Positions 34,719 through 47,170 are shown, counted from the stretch's first letter. The stretch is 64,000 nucleotides of DNA from Sternotherus odoratus (GCA_032164245.1 JAVMKO010000003.1:35277390-35341389), one strand, 5' to 3'. Translations and numbers: made by a program. Notes: generated by a model from the sequence alone, not told the origin.

Positions 34719-35376
34719 AAGAGGAACAGGGTGGATTTGATTTAAATGACTAGTTAGGGAGACTATTTAAGCATGGATTTCTACATAAAAGTGCATTCTT
34801 GTTGGTTGTTCTAACCTTAATATGTATTCTTCACGACTCAGAGATAGAGGTCGGTTTCATTTTTAGAAGGTTAACACTATAAATTTTTAAGTAATTTGTT
34901 TTGAAAACTTTTCAGATTAGTTTTACAGCTATATCAGAAAATGATTGGTTGTTTCATTTACCAAAGGCAATTGAAGCAGATATTTATGAAGTCATTGGGA
35001 GGTGAACTATCTCCAATTCAATAGGCTAATCATTAATATATGGAGGATTTTCTTGCCATGATGTATTAGGAGGAGAACATCACCAGACAGACATTTACAT
35101 TGTTTTATTTAATTATAACCACAAAGTTATGTATTGTGGATTTTTTTTTCAACAGCAAACACAGAATATTTTAACAAAACAAGCATATGAATTTTTGAAT
35201 TTAGTTAAACAGTCAAGTTTTTTTAAATCAGGTTTGTTTTTGTTTAAATTGTTTTTAACTAAAATAGTTAAATGAAATATTTTTAAAAAAATTAAACCAA
35301 CAGTCAGCCAGGTCAACATGAGAAACTTAAAATATTGGCTTCTTCCGCTAGCTCAGTTGTCTTCACCTTCATTTTC

Positions 35377-35634
35377 CTATTTGTTCATAATCTGGAAAAG
35401 AAAAACAAGCTTTCCTGCTTTTCCAGGTCCCCTACAATTTCTCAATTTGGAATGAATTAGTCTAAAGGAAGAAAATATTCTTTCTGCACTGACAGAAGAA
35501 GCTATTTCTGTTAAAAGTGAGATTATCATTTCGACAGTCTCTGAATCCAAGTGTTTAAGTGACTTCCACCAGTTCACTGATTTGACTTTCTTTAAAAAAT
35601 CATTAGTAAACATATGAGTGGTTCTTATTCCCAA
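35377..35634 (-). pseudogene. hAT transposase C-terminal dimerisation domain (remnant)
   Basis: The 85-residue frame carries the hAT C-terminal signature: a stretch of the form 'A-S-S-x-S-A-E-R-I-F-S' near residues 46-56, followed by 'I-H-S-K-L-R-N', 'G-P-x-K-A-G-K-L-V-F-L' and a terminal 'M-N-K'. The DDE catalytic part and zinc finger are missing, so it cannot catalyse transposition. It lies inside the TSD-bounded element 34727-37037, in the expected place near one end. Confidence 0.85.
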
Positions 35635-35877
35635 ACTAGGTCTCTTTTATGGCCTGCTGCCATTATAGGTTTTCCTTTCTAGTGAGAGACTAATGGATTG
35701 ACTCTGTACACAACTTTGCAGAAGGACAGTAGGGTTAAGGTCTGTTATTTCTCACCTCTATATATTATTTATTTAAAAACATTTTTGCTGTTAAGCATTT
35801 TATCTCTGGAGACACAAATCCAGTTTGAGAACTTCAAAACTAAGCATCTCTGATGGTATCTAAGTCCCATTGGGTAT

Positions 35878-36730
35878 TGTGATGGGGTGGACCGGACCCG
35901 CACTGGAGCCCATTCCCTCCTATCAGAGAAAGCCACGCCCCTGAGGCTCTGCTGGGCATGCTCCAACTGGAAGGCAGGTATAAAAGTCTGCAGAGCTGCT
36001 CAGTCAGGGCTGGCGGCCAAGGAGGAAGGAAGCTCAGCGGAGGCTCCAGCCCAGGAGCTGTTACAGCCCTTACCGGAGAGAGCTGAGGATCAAGGACCAG
36101 AGGCCCATGGCTATTGGGACCCCAGAGAGCGTCAGATGTCAAGGAACCCAGAGACTCTGGGGCTACCGGGACTATGGCAGTTGGAGAGCTGGTGGGAAGT
36201 GACCCCGGGAAGGTAAGGGAGTGGTACCTCTCACCACTATGAGGTCACCATGTTTCAGCAGGGCTCCCCACTGACCCCTGGATGGACCACCCCATCCTGG
36301 ACATGGCCCTGGGTTGGAGCCCAGTGAAGGTGGGTGGACCCAGGCTCCCACAGGGGGTCACTAAGCCCCTCCCCCCTTTGTTTCCAACGTCATAGTCCCT
36401 TGACTCGGCTCTTACCTCACAGAATTAGTAGGACTCTGGCCATTGGACCGCGCTGCTATAGGGGCATAACATATGGACTCCGGCCACTAGGCCGCACTCT
36501 TCCGCCGGGGAGGGGAATCTAGTGGGACTCTGGCCATTGGACCACCCTGTTATAGGAGCCTAGAATCTGGACTCCGGCCACTAGGCCGTGCTCTCCCACT
36601 AGGGGAAAAGGGTTTATAGGGACACTGGCCATTAGGTTCCACGACACTGACTATCGAAGAGGTAGTAGGACTGGTGTGGACATGAGAGAGGTGGGGTTAT
36701 CCCTCACCCCCTGACTCAAAGGGGCTGACA
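35878..36730 (+). mobile_element. LTR nested in the hAT element, 853 bp
   Basis: It starts TGTGATGGGG and ends GGGCTGACA. The 5-mer gggta lies at 36731-36735 and at 35872-35876, the latter one base away from the LTR start. A TATA box (TATAAAAG) is at 35979-35986. Near the 3' end a roughly 95-bp unit repeats from 36431, 36525 and 36620 ('ggactctggccattgg' type). The exact right boundary is uncertain; 36749 is an alternative. Confidence 0.6.
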
Positions 36731-37045
36731 GGGTACAACACCCACAACAGGCAGATAGAAAGGTTAATCTAAATAATTGATACAGAAGCCCCTGGAACTC
36801 CATAAGATTGGTCCCTAGTCCATGAACTATTGCAACTCATTTACAGAACTTTTCTTAAACATGACATGAATATATTGTCTCATACTATAGAATTAGAATT
36901 TATCATGTAGTAGGGAATGGAATCTTTGAGCTATAAAGTATCTTAATTAAAACTATCTTTAGATAGGTTTTTTCCTCAAAAAGCATTTTATCAAAAAAAT
37001 CAATTTTTTAAAAAATCATTAATTTTTATCCACCCTGAAGAGGAA

Positions 37046-38460
37046 TGATGTGCATGGGGACTTAAAGTGAATTGACCTGTAACACACACTATGCTAAATG
37101 AAGATGTCTCTGTCCCTGCACTGAGTAAACTGAACCAAAGTCTGAAATTCTGCATCTTAACCTTTAGATAGGGAAAATTCAGGGGCATCAGTTAAAACAG
37201 ACAATTCTAGCAGCAACATAGCGATTTTATTAATGACAGTGGGGAAAATTCAGACCTGCTCTCAACTTAGCCCCATGTGTCCCTGCACAGGAAAACCAAG
37301 ACATCTGAGACCATTACAATAAAATGTAACTTGCATGTAATTAACCTTTGTGAAGAGGCTTGAAACTGTTGATTCTTATGCCAGTTTTAATGGACTCTTG
37401 AAGAAATCTGATACATCTCCATTGATGGTTGACTCTCCCAGAATAACTTTTAAAATTCACACCCACTTGAAATTCTCCTGACTAGAAATATGATTTTTGG
37501 ACGCACTCTTCATCGTGTTTCAGTAATACACAAAGATAGCCATTTCAGAAGTTTGGAGACAGAGCACTTCCTCTTTAAAGATCAGAATATATATTTTTCC
37601 AGACATTGCCCAGGCAACACAGGCTTAAATAAAAAACGTGTCACTAAAAGCAGAGTTCTCTTGTCTGGGAATCAATGTTGTTATTTAGTTCCCAGCTAAG
37701 TTCTGTTTCTTGCTTAATAAAAAAAGGAATGCCTTTAATGACTGTAATGATGCTGAACATTTTGATGCCCCACGTAAAAGAGATGGGATGAAAATAATGG
37801 AGTCTAGACTTTTCTAAAAGGGGCAGAGAGGCAATTCTGTTTTCCATGTTTCTTTCAGTTCCACATCTGGGAATCTCTTGAAGATAGTTATTCAGTTGAT
37901 TCTACATGTCCATAATTAAGGAAGTTACTGAAGGATTTTGGGGTACAAATTTGAATCCAGAAAGACCTCAGACTCTTGAAGATTTCAATGGTAACACTCT
38001 GATACAATTTAACTAACGGTTAGAATCATAGTACCTTATTTATAATAAAAACCAAAGGCAAAATAAAAATGTGGACTTAAGACAAATGCTAAACGTCCTC
38101 ATTCAATTATGTTACTTCGTCAATTTCCACACCTGCTTCCTTATGTTTGTTCATCATCTATTTAAGTGGTCTCTCTGCACTCTAAGGACTTTGGAGTCTG
38201 AGGGTTATCTTTATAGCCATCCCTAAAGTGCTTGACACTCTACTTATGCTATAAAAATAATGTTAAATCAGACATTTGTACATATATAAAATTATCACTA
38301 GTTCAACTTTTACATGGTACATGTTACATGTTACTTTTACATAACTTAATATACACTGTTTGGAATATGACAGACTTAACTTAAGCTTTTAATAGCAAGT
38401 TTGCATCTCCTGACTTTTGTGTTTGCAAATTTACAACTTTATTGTGTTAATATATATTTT
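37046..38460. other. Intergenic DNA, no gene seen
   Basis: AT-rich sequence; nothing is recognised. Confidence 0.45.
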
Positions 38461-38464
38461 GCAG

Positions 38465-38690
38465 CGATGTGGCCGTTAGAGCATCTGACTGACTGGTGTT
38501 CTGTGTCCTATTCTTGATTGTGCCACTGATAATCTGTGTGACATATATATGTTCTCTGTACCTTAGTTTATACATCCATGTAATTAGAGAAATGTTACTT
38601 CAGAGAGGCACTGCGAAGCTTAATTAAAGTGCTTGTGAAGCATTTTGAGATCTTTGGATAAAAAGCATTACCAAAGTGCACGGCCTTACT
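38465..38690 (+). repeat. MIR/CORE-SINE-like repeat
   Basis: It contains the diverged MIR order: 'gtgccactgataatctgtgt', then 'tgtaccttagtttatacatc', then 'aagtgcttgtgaagcatttt' and 'gagatctttggataaaaagc'. This matches the widespread amniote SINE core and tail. Confidence 0.75.
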
Positions 38691-38799
38691 GTTACATTAA
38701 CACACACATTTTCTATAACTGCAACATGATGGGGTGTTTCTTTTGGGATTATTTGTCATTAAATATATATTCACAATTAAGTTTATAAATATATTATGG

Positions 38800-39712
38800 C
38801 TGTTGAATAATTGCAGTTAACTCATGTGATTAACAAAAAATGAATCATGATTTTAAAAATGTATCACAATTAATTGCACTGTTAAACAGAACACCAATTC
38901 AAATTTATTAAATATTTTTAGATTTTTTTACATGTTCATATATATTGATTTTAATGACAACTTAGTATACAAAGTAAACAGTGCTCACTTTCTATTATTT
39001 TTATTACAAATATTTGCACTGTAAAAGTGGCAAACCAAATAAATAGTATTTTTCAATTCACATCATAAAAGTACTAGTGCAATCTCTTCATGGTGAAAGT
39101 GCATATACAAATGTTACATTTTTTTGTTATATAACTGCACTCAAAACCAAAACAATGTAAAACTTTAGAGCCTATAAGTCCACTCAGTCCTGCTTCTTAT
39201 TCAGCCAATCGCTAAGACAAACAAGTTTGTTTACATTTGCCACTTTCCAGGACTTAGTGCAAGGAAGGCTCTCTGTGTCTTGAACAAGCACTTACAAGGA
39301 TTACACAGTGAGGTCTTTCCTTTTTATGAGATGAGATACAAAATAGGAGTCTTATAGACAAGCTATTTTCAGCAAGGAAGAACTGGCAGGCCAAGTCATA
39401 ACCTCCTGCTTAGTAGGAAGATAAGCTGCCCACTTCTCACTTTCAGATGACACTGTAAATAAGAACAAGAATCAGAGAGGTAGCCGTGTTAGTCTGGAAT
39501 AGTAGAAGTGACAGAGTCCTGTGGCACCTTAAAGACTAACTAAAGTATTGAAGCATAAGCTTTCATGGGCTAATACCCACTTTGTGCATTCTACATTTGT
39601 AAGTTCAACTTTCATGATAAATTGATTGCACTACAATATTTGTATTGGGTGAATTGAAGAATACTATTTTGTTTTTTACTATGCAAATATTTGTAATAAA
39701 AATAAATAGTCA
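38800..39712. mobile_element. Fold-back hAT derivative
   Basis: Arms of about 130 bp (38995-39125 and 39587-39712) are inverted copies, for example 'attacaaatatttgcact' against 'atgcaaatatttgtaat'. Between them are two short pieces of a transposase C-terminus in opposite orientations: 39188-39240 reads on the minus strand (C-L-S-D-W-L-N-K-K), while 39432-39467 reads on the plus strand (L-F-S-L-S). The left terminus 'agttaactcatgtgattaac' is the usual terminal region of this family. A Penelope-like fragment is inserted at 39470-39585. Confidence 0.75.
39470..39585. repeat. Penelope-like LTR fragment inserted in the hAT derivative
   Basis: It runs from 'atcagagaggtagccgtgtt' to 'ctaatacccactttgt', stopping inside the hammerhead region before the CTGATGA box. 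It is nearly identical to the 19933-20017 copy. Confidence 0.8.
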
Positions 39713-40345
39713 CATCCATGAAAAATGCACCACAGACCATGAAATCTGGTCTTCTCTGTGAAATCTGGTCTTTTGTGTACTTTTATCCTATATTATACAG
39801 ATTTCATGGGGGGAAAACCAGTGTTTCTCAAACTGGGGGGTCCTGATCTGAAAAGCATTTGGGAGGGTCGCAAGATTATTGTGGGGGGCAGGGATTGCAG
39901 TATTGCCACCTTTACTTCTGCACTGCTGCCTTCAGAGATTGCAGCTGGAGAGTGGCAGCTACTGCCGAGGGCCCAGCTCTGAAGGCAGCAGCACTGAAGT
40001 AAAGGTGGCAATACCATACCATGCCATTCTTACTCCTGCACTGCTGTGGGCAGCAGCTCTGCCTTCAGAGCTGGTCTCACAGCCAGCAGCAGCAGCTCTC
40101 TTGCTGCTGCCCAGCTCTTAAGGCAGCGCCACTGGCAACAGCAGTGCTGAAGTATGGGTAGGAATACCACAACCCTTCTACAATAACCTTGTGACACCCC
40201 TCCCACAGCTCTCTCTTGGGTCAGGATCCCTACAGTTACATCATCATGAAATTTCATGTTAAAATATCTAAAATCAAGACATGTATTATTAAAATCCTAT
40301 GACTGTGAAATTGACCAAAATGGACAGTGATTTTGGTAGGGCCCT
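39713..40345. mobile_element. hAT-like element with internal palindrome
   Basis: The right end 'gattttggtagggccct' and left 'accatgaaatctggtc' are the outer sequence of a known reptile element. Inside, 39821 'gtgtttctcaaactgggggg' starts a second unit with an inverted central section: 'ccacctttacttctgcactg' at 39909 faces 'cagcactgaagtaaaggtgg' at about 39992. It is non-coding. Confidence 0.65.
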
Positions 40346-41754
40346 ATCAATGAGACTTAGACTCCTAAGTTATTGCTGAAAATGGGACTTTTAGACTCCT
40401 AATTCTCTCTTTTGTAAATTTTATCCTAGATCCAAGTGTTTTATATTTCTAATGATGCTGCCCAGCACTCATCCTCTTGGAAAAAAACTCAAAAGCTAAG
40501 AGTTCAGAAGGAAAAACTGATAGTGAGGGGACTTGGGAAAAGGGCAGAACTTTACCCTTTTTTAAAAGAACAAAGGGCTTTGCAGTGATCATATTTAAAC
40601 TGGATTGAGTTAATACCACCAGTGACTTATTAGATGGATCTGCTTATGGAGGTCAAGTTTGTAATGTATGAAGAATTAAACAAAATATCTAGAAATTTGA
40701 TTATAGCAAGTATTTTCAGACGTCTCAAAAGATTGGTTTATGAGCCATCTCCTCTGTCATTCGAAAGCATGTAGGCCATTTCCCATCCCAGGTGTGATTG
40801 TGCAAACTATTTCCCCTTCCATTCACAGTCACATAACATCCCTATGGCAACTACAGCAATTGCATATATGGAAAAGTAACATTAGGAAAAAGCTTAATAT
40901 AATTTTAACTTCTTTAATTTAATAACTGGAAGTGAGGAAAACCCAGCACCATTCGATGAAACAACTCTCCACAGATCAGTTTGAGAACATTAAGTGGAAT
41001 TATACTCCAAAAGTGTTTCTTTCATATATCCATGCACGTAAACCACCCTTGCACGTGATGGCTGGGATTTTTCAAGGTAGCCAGTATTGTTTTTTCTGGA
41101 AGCCATTAACTGAGTAACATAAGAGGACTATCGATTAATGATGCTTCTCATACTTGATTAATTTGTAAACTCTCTAGTTTTCTTTCAAGAGATTGTGCTT
41201 TGCAAGTTTCTTAAGGGAGGCAGAAATATAAGTATTTGAAGGGGTATAGATAAGGTCGCCGTTTTTATTGCAAGTTGGTGGCAAGTTAGTAACTTCTTGT
41301 CTTAGTAACTCTGTTATGTTTTTTGAGGAAATGGATTTGACTAATACAATAAGAAAATCTTTATTGCCAGCAAGTCAGGAAAAAAATCTATCTCCTAAAC
41401 ACAACCCCAGCCAGTGAGACTCCCTGCCATCAGAGGTTTAATCCCTTCTCCAGTGCTAGGTGAATAGTTGGCCCCTCTGTGATCAGTAATTCACAAAAAT
41501 GATCACTCATTTTTTTCCCCTGCAATGATGGAGCATCAATATCTTCAATGCTGGTGCTAATCTCTGATTAATTCCATGATGCTAATCTCTGATTAATTCC
41601 TGATGTTAATCTTTGTCGCCAACTGCCAGTGGCCCAAACAAGGGTAATTTTGGGACTGCCTGTCTATCATCCCTTGTTCTGTGGAAATAACAGCAAATGC
41701 CGAAGTCTTTCAAGAAAATCAGGATGGTGTATAAGGGATGTGGGAGAATATTAG
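40346..41754. other. Intergenic DNA with a small tandem repeat
   Basis: No gene is seen. At 41558-41600 'gctaatctctgattaattcc' is duplicated in tandem. Confidence 0.45.
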
Positions 41755-41942
41755 TTTTTCTTCAAGTGATTGCTCATTTTGATTCCAGTTAGGTGTGTGA
41801 ACACTGCATGCACAGTTGTCAGAAAGTTTTTTTTCCCTAGTAGCACCCATTGGGTAAGTTGTGGAGTCCCCTGGAGTAGCGCCTTCATGGCGCTCAATAT
41901 ATGACCCTGCTGACCTGGTACCTTCCCAGTTCCTTCTTACCA
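41755..41942 (+). repeat. DIRS left inverted terminal repeat
   Basis: Starting 'tttcttcaagtgattgctc', it is homologous, in inverse orientation, to 47195-47410. Shared blocks include 'gcatgcacagt', 'acccattgggt', the 'atatatgacc' block and 'cagttccttctt'. Identity is visibly lower than between the internal region and the right end. Confidence 0.8.
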
Positions 41943-42065
41943 CCATTGATGACCATTGGAACTGTGGCGTCTTGCTCAGCAAGTTCTACCACATTTCCCT
42001 AGCTTTGTTTGTTTGTTCTATATACGTATTAGTTAGTTTTAGTTGTTAATATTAATAGTTAGCAG

Positions 42066-44003
42066 TTGGGCTGCCACTTTTTTCTTGGGAGGGCTTTCAT
42101 GCCCAAGTCCCAGGAGTTGAAGCCCTGCAAGTCCTGCAGCAAGCCCATGCCAATCGGCGACCCCCACAACGCTTGTCTAAAGTGTCTGGGGGAGGCTCAC
42201 CAAGCCGATCAGTGCAGGGATTTTGCCCCAGAACCAAAAAAGAGCGAGACTTTCACTTCAAGTAACTCCTTGTGAATGCGGCACTTAGACCTCAGCCTCC
42301 ACCAGCACGGCAAGGCCCAGAGCTGGATATGCCTTCGACCCCGGACACGTTCGAAGCTGCTCGAGAGCTAATTGATATGACGCGGGACTTGGCTCCGGCA
42401 CCACTTGTGGCTCTGGTACTGTTCGTGGCTCCGGCACCGGTAACCAGGTCTGTGGTGCCGATCATACCACTGATGCAGACACCAGTGCCGTCAACATCCG
42501 CGCCATCGACATCATCTGTTTCAGCACCGACAGCGCGGGCTCCCTTGGCTCCCACCGGTACCGACGGAGATGGTGCAGCCTCCTCCACCGCCAGTAGTGA
42601 GACATCCCGGAAAGCCGACGATGATGTTTCAAAGGCAGAGTCTCACGGCACCGGAAGGATGCGCACCACCATGGTCCGCGTCGGAGTATTCATCTGAATC
42701 CAACGCGGCTTCCTCTAGGTCCAGTCAAAGTCACCACACGTCTCGATCGCACTACCACTCGTGGCACCGATGGTCATCCCTCCACCCAAGCCTTCCATCA
42801 TGGCCTCCGCAGGGCCAAGGTCCGGTGCAGTGGTCCTTTTGGACACCATGGGCGTTTCATCAAACTCAAGGGCCGGCTTCAGTGTCGGTGTCGCTGCCCT
42901 CGGTGCCGCGTGGCCCTATCTCGGCGACAGTGACGGCACCACCTTCCGAGGTAGCAGCGGAAGACCCGGTACCGGGCTCTTTGGGACTTGACCGTCCTCC
43001 CTCCAGGGTAGCTCACCAAGCCCAGGAGCGGTCTCCGTATGAACCACCCCCAACAGAGCCACACCAGGAAGACCCCCAGTTTGCTACCTCCTCCTCTTCC
43101 TCACCTGATGAGGCGGTGGCAGGTTCCTCCTCTTCAGCCCTTCCCCCTATGGACATTAGAGGACATCAGGACCTCCTGCGCAGGGTTGCCCAGAACCTTA
43201 ACCTTCCGTCTGAGGAGGTTAAGGAGGACGTGGACCCCACAGTGGACATCTTGTCCTCTGATGGGCCGGCGAAAATTGCCCTCCCCTTCATCAAGACTAT
43301 CCAGACCACGATGGATACTCTATGGCAAACACAGTCATCCATTCCACCAACCGCTAAAGGGGTGGAAAGACGACATTTTGCACCACAGAGTGGTTACGAG
43401 CATCTGTTTACCTACCCTCAGCCGGGGACCTTGGTGGCCGATGTGGTTAACCATAGAAAGCGCCAGGGTCAAACGGGTTCTACACCCAAGTCACAGGATG
43501 CCAAGAAGCTAGATCTTTTTGGTAGAAAAGTTTATTCCTCGGCAGCCCTGCAGTTGAGGATTTCGAACCAGCAGGCAGCCTTGGGGAGATATGCCTTCAA
43601 CTCGTGGTCGACTTTGGCTAAATTCCAAGATCAAGTGCCCAAAGAATCGACCACAGAGTTTAAGGCCATTGTCAAGGAAGGCAGGGTGGTGTCTAGAGCC
43701 ACTCTCCAGGCTGCTCTAGATTCGGCGGACTCAGCATCGAGGACTATGGTGACAGCTATAGCAATGCGCCGCGGGGCGTGGTTGCAGGTCTCGGGTATCC
43801 CGCCCCCAGTCCAGGCTACTATTCAGGACTTGCCCTTTGACAAGCAAGGGTTATTTTCCCAGGACACGGACAAAAAACTACATAGCATGAAGGACTCGAG
43901 AGCTATGCTACGGTCTTTAGGCCTACATACCCCACAACCCCTTAGGAGACCGTTCAGACCCACTCCTGCCCCCCCAATCTCGTTTCTATCAGGCTCCCCC
44001 TAG
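42066..44003 (+). pseudogene. DIRS gag-like ORF1 (two frame changes)
   Basis: The first frame (42066-42275) has a zinc-knuckle-like cluster (CKSC ... H-N-A-C-L-K-C ... H ... C). The main frame 42570-44003 (477 codons) opens with a Pro/Ser-rich region. From about residue 190 it has the conserved DIRS gag-like core ending in 'L-R-R-P-F-R-P'. The intervening section reads in another frame (42272-42697), so ORF1 is broken. It would encode the RNA-binding structural protein. The core itself is uninterrupted. Confidence 0.8.
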
Positions 44004-44023
44004 ACAGGATCAACCTAGGAGGG

Positions 44024-45794
44024 GTGATAGAGGAAATAATAAGGGTCGTCCGTGTTCGGCCTCCAGACAGGGACAGCAAAATTCGGGCCCTAGACAGCCG
44101 TCAGGGGGCAGACCTAACTTTTGATGGTGCGCCCGAGGACGACAAACCAGCTTCCCCTTCTGTACCTTCCCTACCCTTTGTGAACCGTCTGTCCCACTTT
44201 TACCAAGCATGGTCTCAAATCACTTCGGACAAATGGGTCCTCAGCTTGGTAAGAGTGGGATATTCTATCCAACCATCCCGCCTCCCCATCCCTCTTCAGG
44301 GACTCCTCTCACGAGCAACTCCTGTCTCAGGAGATCTGTACCCTCTTGTCTTTGGGTGCCATAGAGGAGGTTCCTCAAGTATTTCAGGGCAAGGGATACT
44401 ACTCCCGTTATTTCCTTATTCCGAAGGCCAAAGACGGTCTTTGTCCTATCCTAGACCTGCGGGGCCTCAACTCCTACATAAAGAAGCTGAATCCGCATGC
44501 TCTCTCTCGTGACCATTATCCCCTCTATGGATCGTGGAGACTGGTTTGCCGCCCTCGACCTAAAGAACGCATACTTTCACGTTTCAATCATCCCCAGTCA
44601 TAGGAGATTCCTAAGATTTGCGTTGGGGAGTCGTCACTACCAATTCACAGTGCTCCCGTTCGGCCTCTCAACTGCCCCAAGGGTTTTCGCAAAGTGCATA
44701 TTGGTAGTGGCAGCATTCCTGAGACGAAGGCAGGTACACGTTTACCCTTACCTGGACGATTGGCTCATCAGGGCCAAGTCAAAAGAATTGGCAATTTGAC
44801 GCATAGCTCTCACCAGAGCTACATTCCTCAGGTTGGGCCTGATGCTAAACGAGCCAAAATCGACCAGAGAATCGAGTTCATTGGGGCAGTGTTGGATTCT
44901 CAACAGGCGAGGGCGTTCCTACCTCCCCCTCGGGCCAAGGCAATTTCGGACATAATCCATTCCCTTCTTCAGTTTCCCACTACCACGGCCAGGAACTGTA
45001 TGGTTCTCTTGGGCCATATGGCAGCTTGCACGTACGTGGTGCCATATGCCAGGCTACAGCTTCGACCCCTGCAGACCTGGTTGGCGGGCATTTACAGGCA
45101 AGGCAGAGATCCCTTGGACCTTATTGTGACTCTCCCAAACCACACTTTGCGCTCCCTCCACTGGTGGCTCCAACCCCACTCCCTCGGGGTCGGGGTCCCT
45201 TTCCAGAAACCCCAGCCATCAATGACCTTGGTGACGGATGCTTCCGCCCTCGGCTGGGGAGCACATCTGGGAGAAGCCAGAACCCAGGGCCTTTGGTCCC
45301 AGAGCGAGCTGTCCCTTCACATCAACATCAGGGAGCTCAGAGCAGTTCGTCTAGCGTGCCAGACGTTTCAGGACCACCTACAAGGCAAGTGCGTGTCGGT
45401 TTTGACTGACAACACAGCCGCAATGTTCTATATAAACAAACAGGGTGGTGCTCGTTCCTCTCCCCTGTGCAGGGAAGCCCTCGCCCTCTGGGATTTTTGC
45501 ATTTCTCACGGGATCTATCTCCTGGCTACTTATCTCCTCGGGGATCAGAATGTGCTGGCGGACACTCTCAGCCGTTCCTTTTGGGGTCACGAATGGTCCC
45601 TCAGGCTGGACATCGCGCACTCAATCTTCCTGGGGTGGGGGTTTCCCCTCCTGGATCTGTTCGCCACGAGGGCCAACAGGAAATGCCAGAGATTTTGCTC
45701 CCTCCTCAACCTCAGTCCAGGGTCAGAGGTGGATGCCTTTCAGATCCTTTGGATGGGGGGGGCCTACTCTATGCATTTCCCCCATGTCCTCTAA
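44024..45794 (+). pseudogene. DIRS reverse transcriptase / RNase H, frameshifted
   Basis: Three frames are needed. 44346-44603 holds 'Y-Y-S-R-Y-F-L-I-P-K-A-K-D-G'. 44497-44799 holds RT motif A (A-L-D-L-K-N-A-Y-F-H, Asp at about 44557), motif B (L-P-F-G-L-S-T-A-P) and motif C (Y-L-D-D at about 44749). 44694-45794 holds the RNase H domain: V-T-D-A-S-x-x-G-W-G-A, R-E-L-R-A, L-T-D-N-T-A and L-A-D-x-L-S-R. Catalytic residues remain, but frameshifts near 44500 and 44800 separate them. It copied element RNA into DNA. Confidence 0.88.
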
Positions 45795-45815
45795 TTCACA
45801 AGGTGTTGCTCAAGG

Positions 45816-47052
45816 GTGGCAGGACAGGGCGTCCCTGATCCTCATAGCGCCGGCTTGGCCTCGTCAACATTGGTATACCTTATTGATGTCTCTGTGCGTG
45901 ACGAGTCCCATAACCCTTCCACTGTCCCCGACACTGATCTCCCAGGACCACGGGCGGTTGTTGCATCCCAACCTGCAATCCCTCCACCTTACGGCGTGGA
46001 ATATCAGTGGCTGAACCCCTCGGAGCTTCAATGCTCGGACCCTGTCAGGGACGTCCTCCTGGGTAGTAGAAAGCCCTCGACACGAGCAACCTATGCAGCC
46101 AAGTGGAAACGTTTTTCCTTGTGGTCTCAGGGTAAAGGGACGGATCCTACCTTGGCTCCGATATCTCTTATCCTGGATTATCTCCTTGACCTTAAACGGC
46201 AAGGCTTAGCGCTTTCCACTGTACGTGTACATCTGGCCGCCATATCAGCATTTCACCCGGGCATTGGGGGCACTTCAGTCTTTAGCAACACACTTGTGGT
46301 GAGATTTCTCAGAGGACTGGAGAGGTTGTACCCCCCGGTTCGTCACCCTGTTTCCCCGTGGGACCTTAACCTTGTGTTAACAGCTCTAATGAAACCCCCC
46401 TTTGAGCCCCTGGGCACCTGCCCACTGTCTTATCTCTCTTGGAAGACAGCTTTTCTCGTAGCTATTACCTCTGCTCGAAGGGTTTCCAAGCTCAGAGCTC
46501 TCACCTCTGAACCGCCATACACTGTTTCATAAAGATAAGGTCCAGTTACGTCCTCACCCGGCCTTCCTTCCCAAAGTGGTTTCGTCTAAACCAAGACATA
46601 TTCCTCCCTGTGTTTTTTCCTAAACCCCATGCCTCTAACAGAGAAAGGATGTTTCACTCCTTGGATGTGAGGAGAGCTTCAGCTTTTTATATACAACGCA
46701 CAAAAGCTTTTCGTAAATCTCCACAACTTTTTATTTCAGTAACAGAGAGGATGAATGGGTTGCCGATTTCTTCTCAACGCCTCTCGGCGTGGATTACATC
46801 AAACTTTGTTATAACCTCTCGAACATTACTCCTCCAGCGTTAACAGCCCATTCAACCAGGGCTCAGGCCGCATCCACAGCATTCCTGGCGCACATTCTGA
46901 TTGTCGACATCTGCAGAGCAGCGACTTGGTCTTCGATTCACACCTTCTCTTCGCACTATGCCATCGTGCAGCAGGCTATGGAGGATGCTTCTGTGGGACA
47001 AGCAGTCCTTACAGCAGGAATCAGGGGCACTCCTAACCCTCCTCCAAGATGA
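45816..47052 (+). pseudogene. DIRS tyrosine recombinase, frameshifted
   Basis: This is the integrase replacement typical of DIRS. Frame 45816-46532 has the SAM-like N-terminal domain (S-T-R-A-T-Y-A-A-K-W ... L-S-T-V-R-V-H-L-A-A-I) and the first catalytic Arg in S-A-R-R-V (about 46476). After shifts the frame 46789-47052 carries the H-x-x-R box (H at 46849, R at 46858) and the nucleophilic Tyr in S-S-H-Y (about 46957). All catalytic residue types are therefore present, but in different frames, so no active enzyme is made. Confidence 0.87.
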
Positions 47053-47062
47053 CTGCTTGTAA

Positions 47063-47170
47063 GTCACTTGTTGGAATGCACATGAGTAATCACTCGAAGA
47101 AGAAGAAACAGTTACTCACCTTTTGTAACGGTTGTTCTTCGAGATGTGTTGCTCATGTCCATTCCAAATC
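47063..47170. repeat. DIRS internal complementary region
   Basis: The first part (47066-47098) is complementary to the left terminus (ttcttc.agtgatt.ctcat). The second part (47109-47168) is a 60-bp inverse copy of the right terminus at 47342-47401 with only two mismatches. This is the hallmark of DIRS-1-type elements, needed to template the circular intermediate. Confidence 0.88.

Larger units (their letters stand above)
34727..37037 (-). mobile_element. hAT transposon, 2311 bp, with transposase remnant and nested LTR
   Basis: The ends CAGGGTGGAT and ATCCACCCTG form a 10-bp perfect TIR. The 8-bp TSD aagaggaa is exact on both sides (34719-34726 and 37038-37045). A transposase C-terminal fragment lies on the minus strand at 35377-35634. 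An LTR (35878-36730) interrupts the element, so the original hAT copy was about 1.45 kb, already internally deleted. AT-rich subterminal sequence is present at both ends. Confidence 0.92.

Noticed and set aside
35887..36216. 109-codon frame after a TATA box
   Set aside because: It is in the nested LTR; the TATA box is the LTR promoter and the frame has no known domain.
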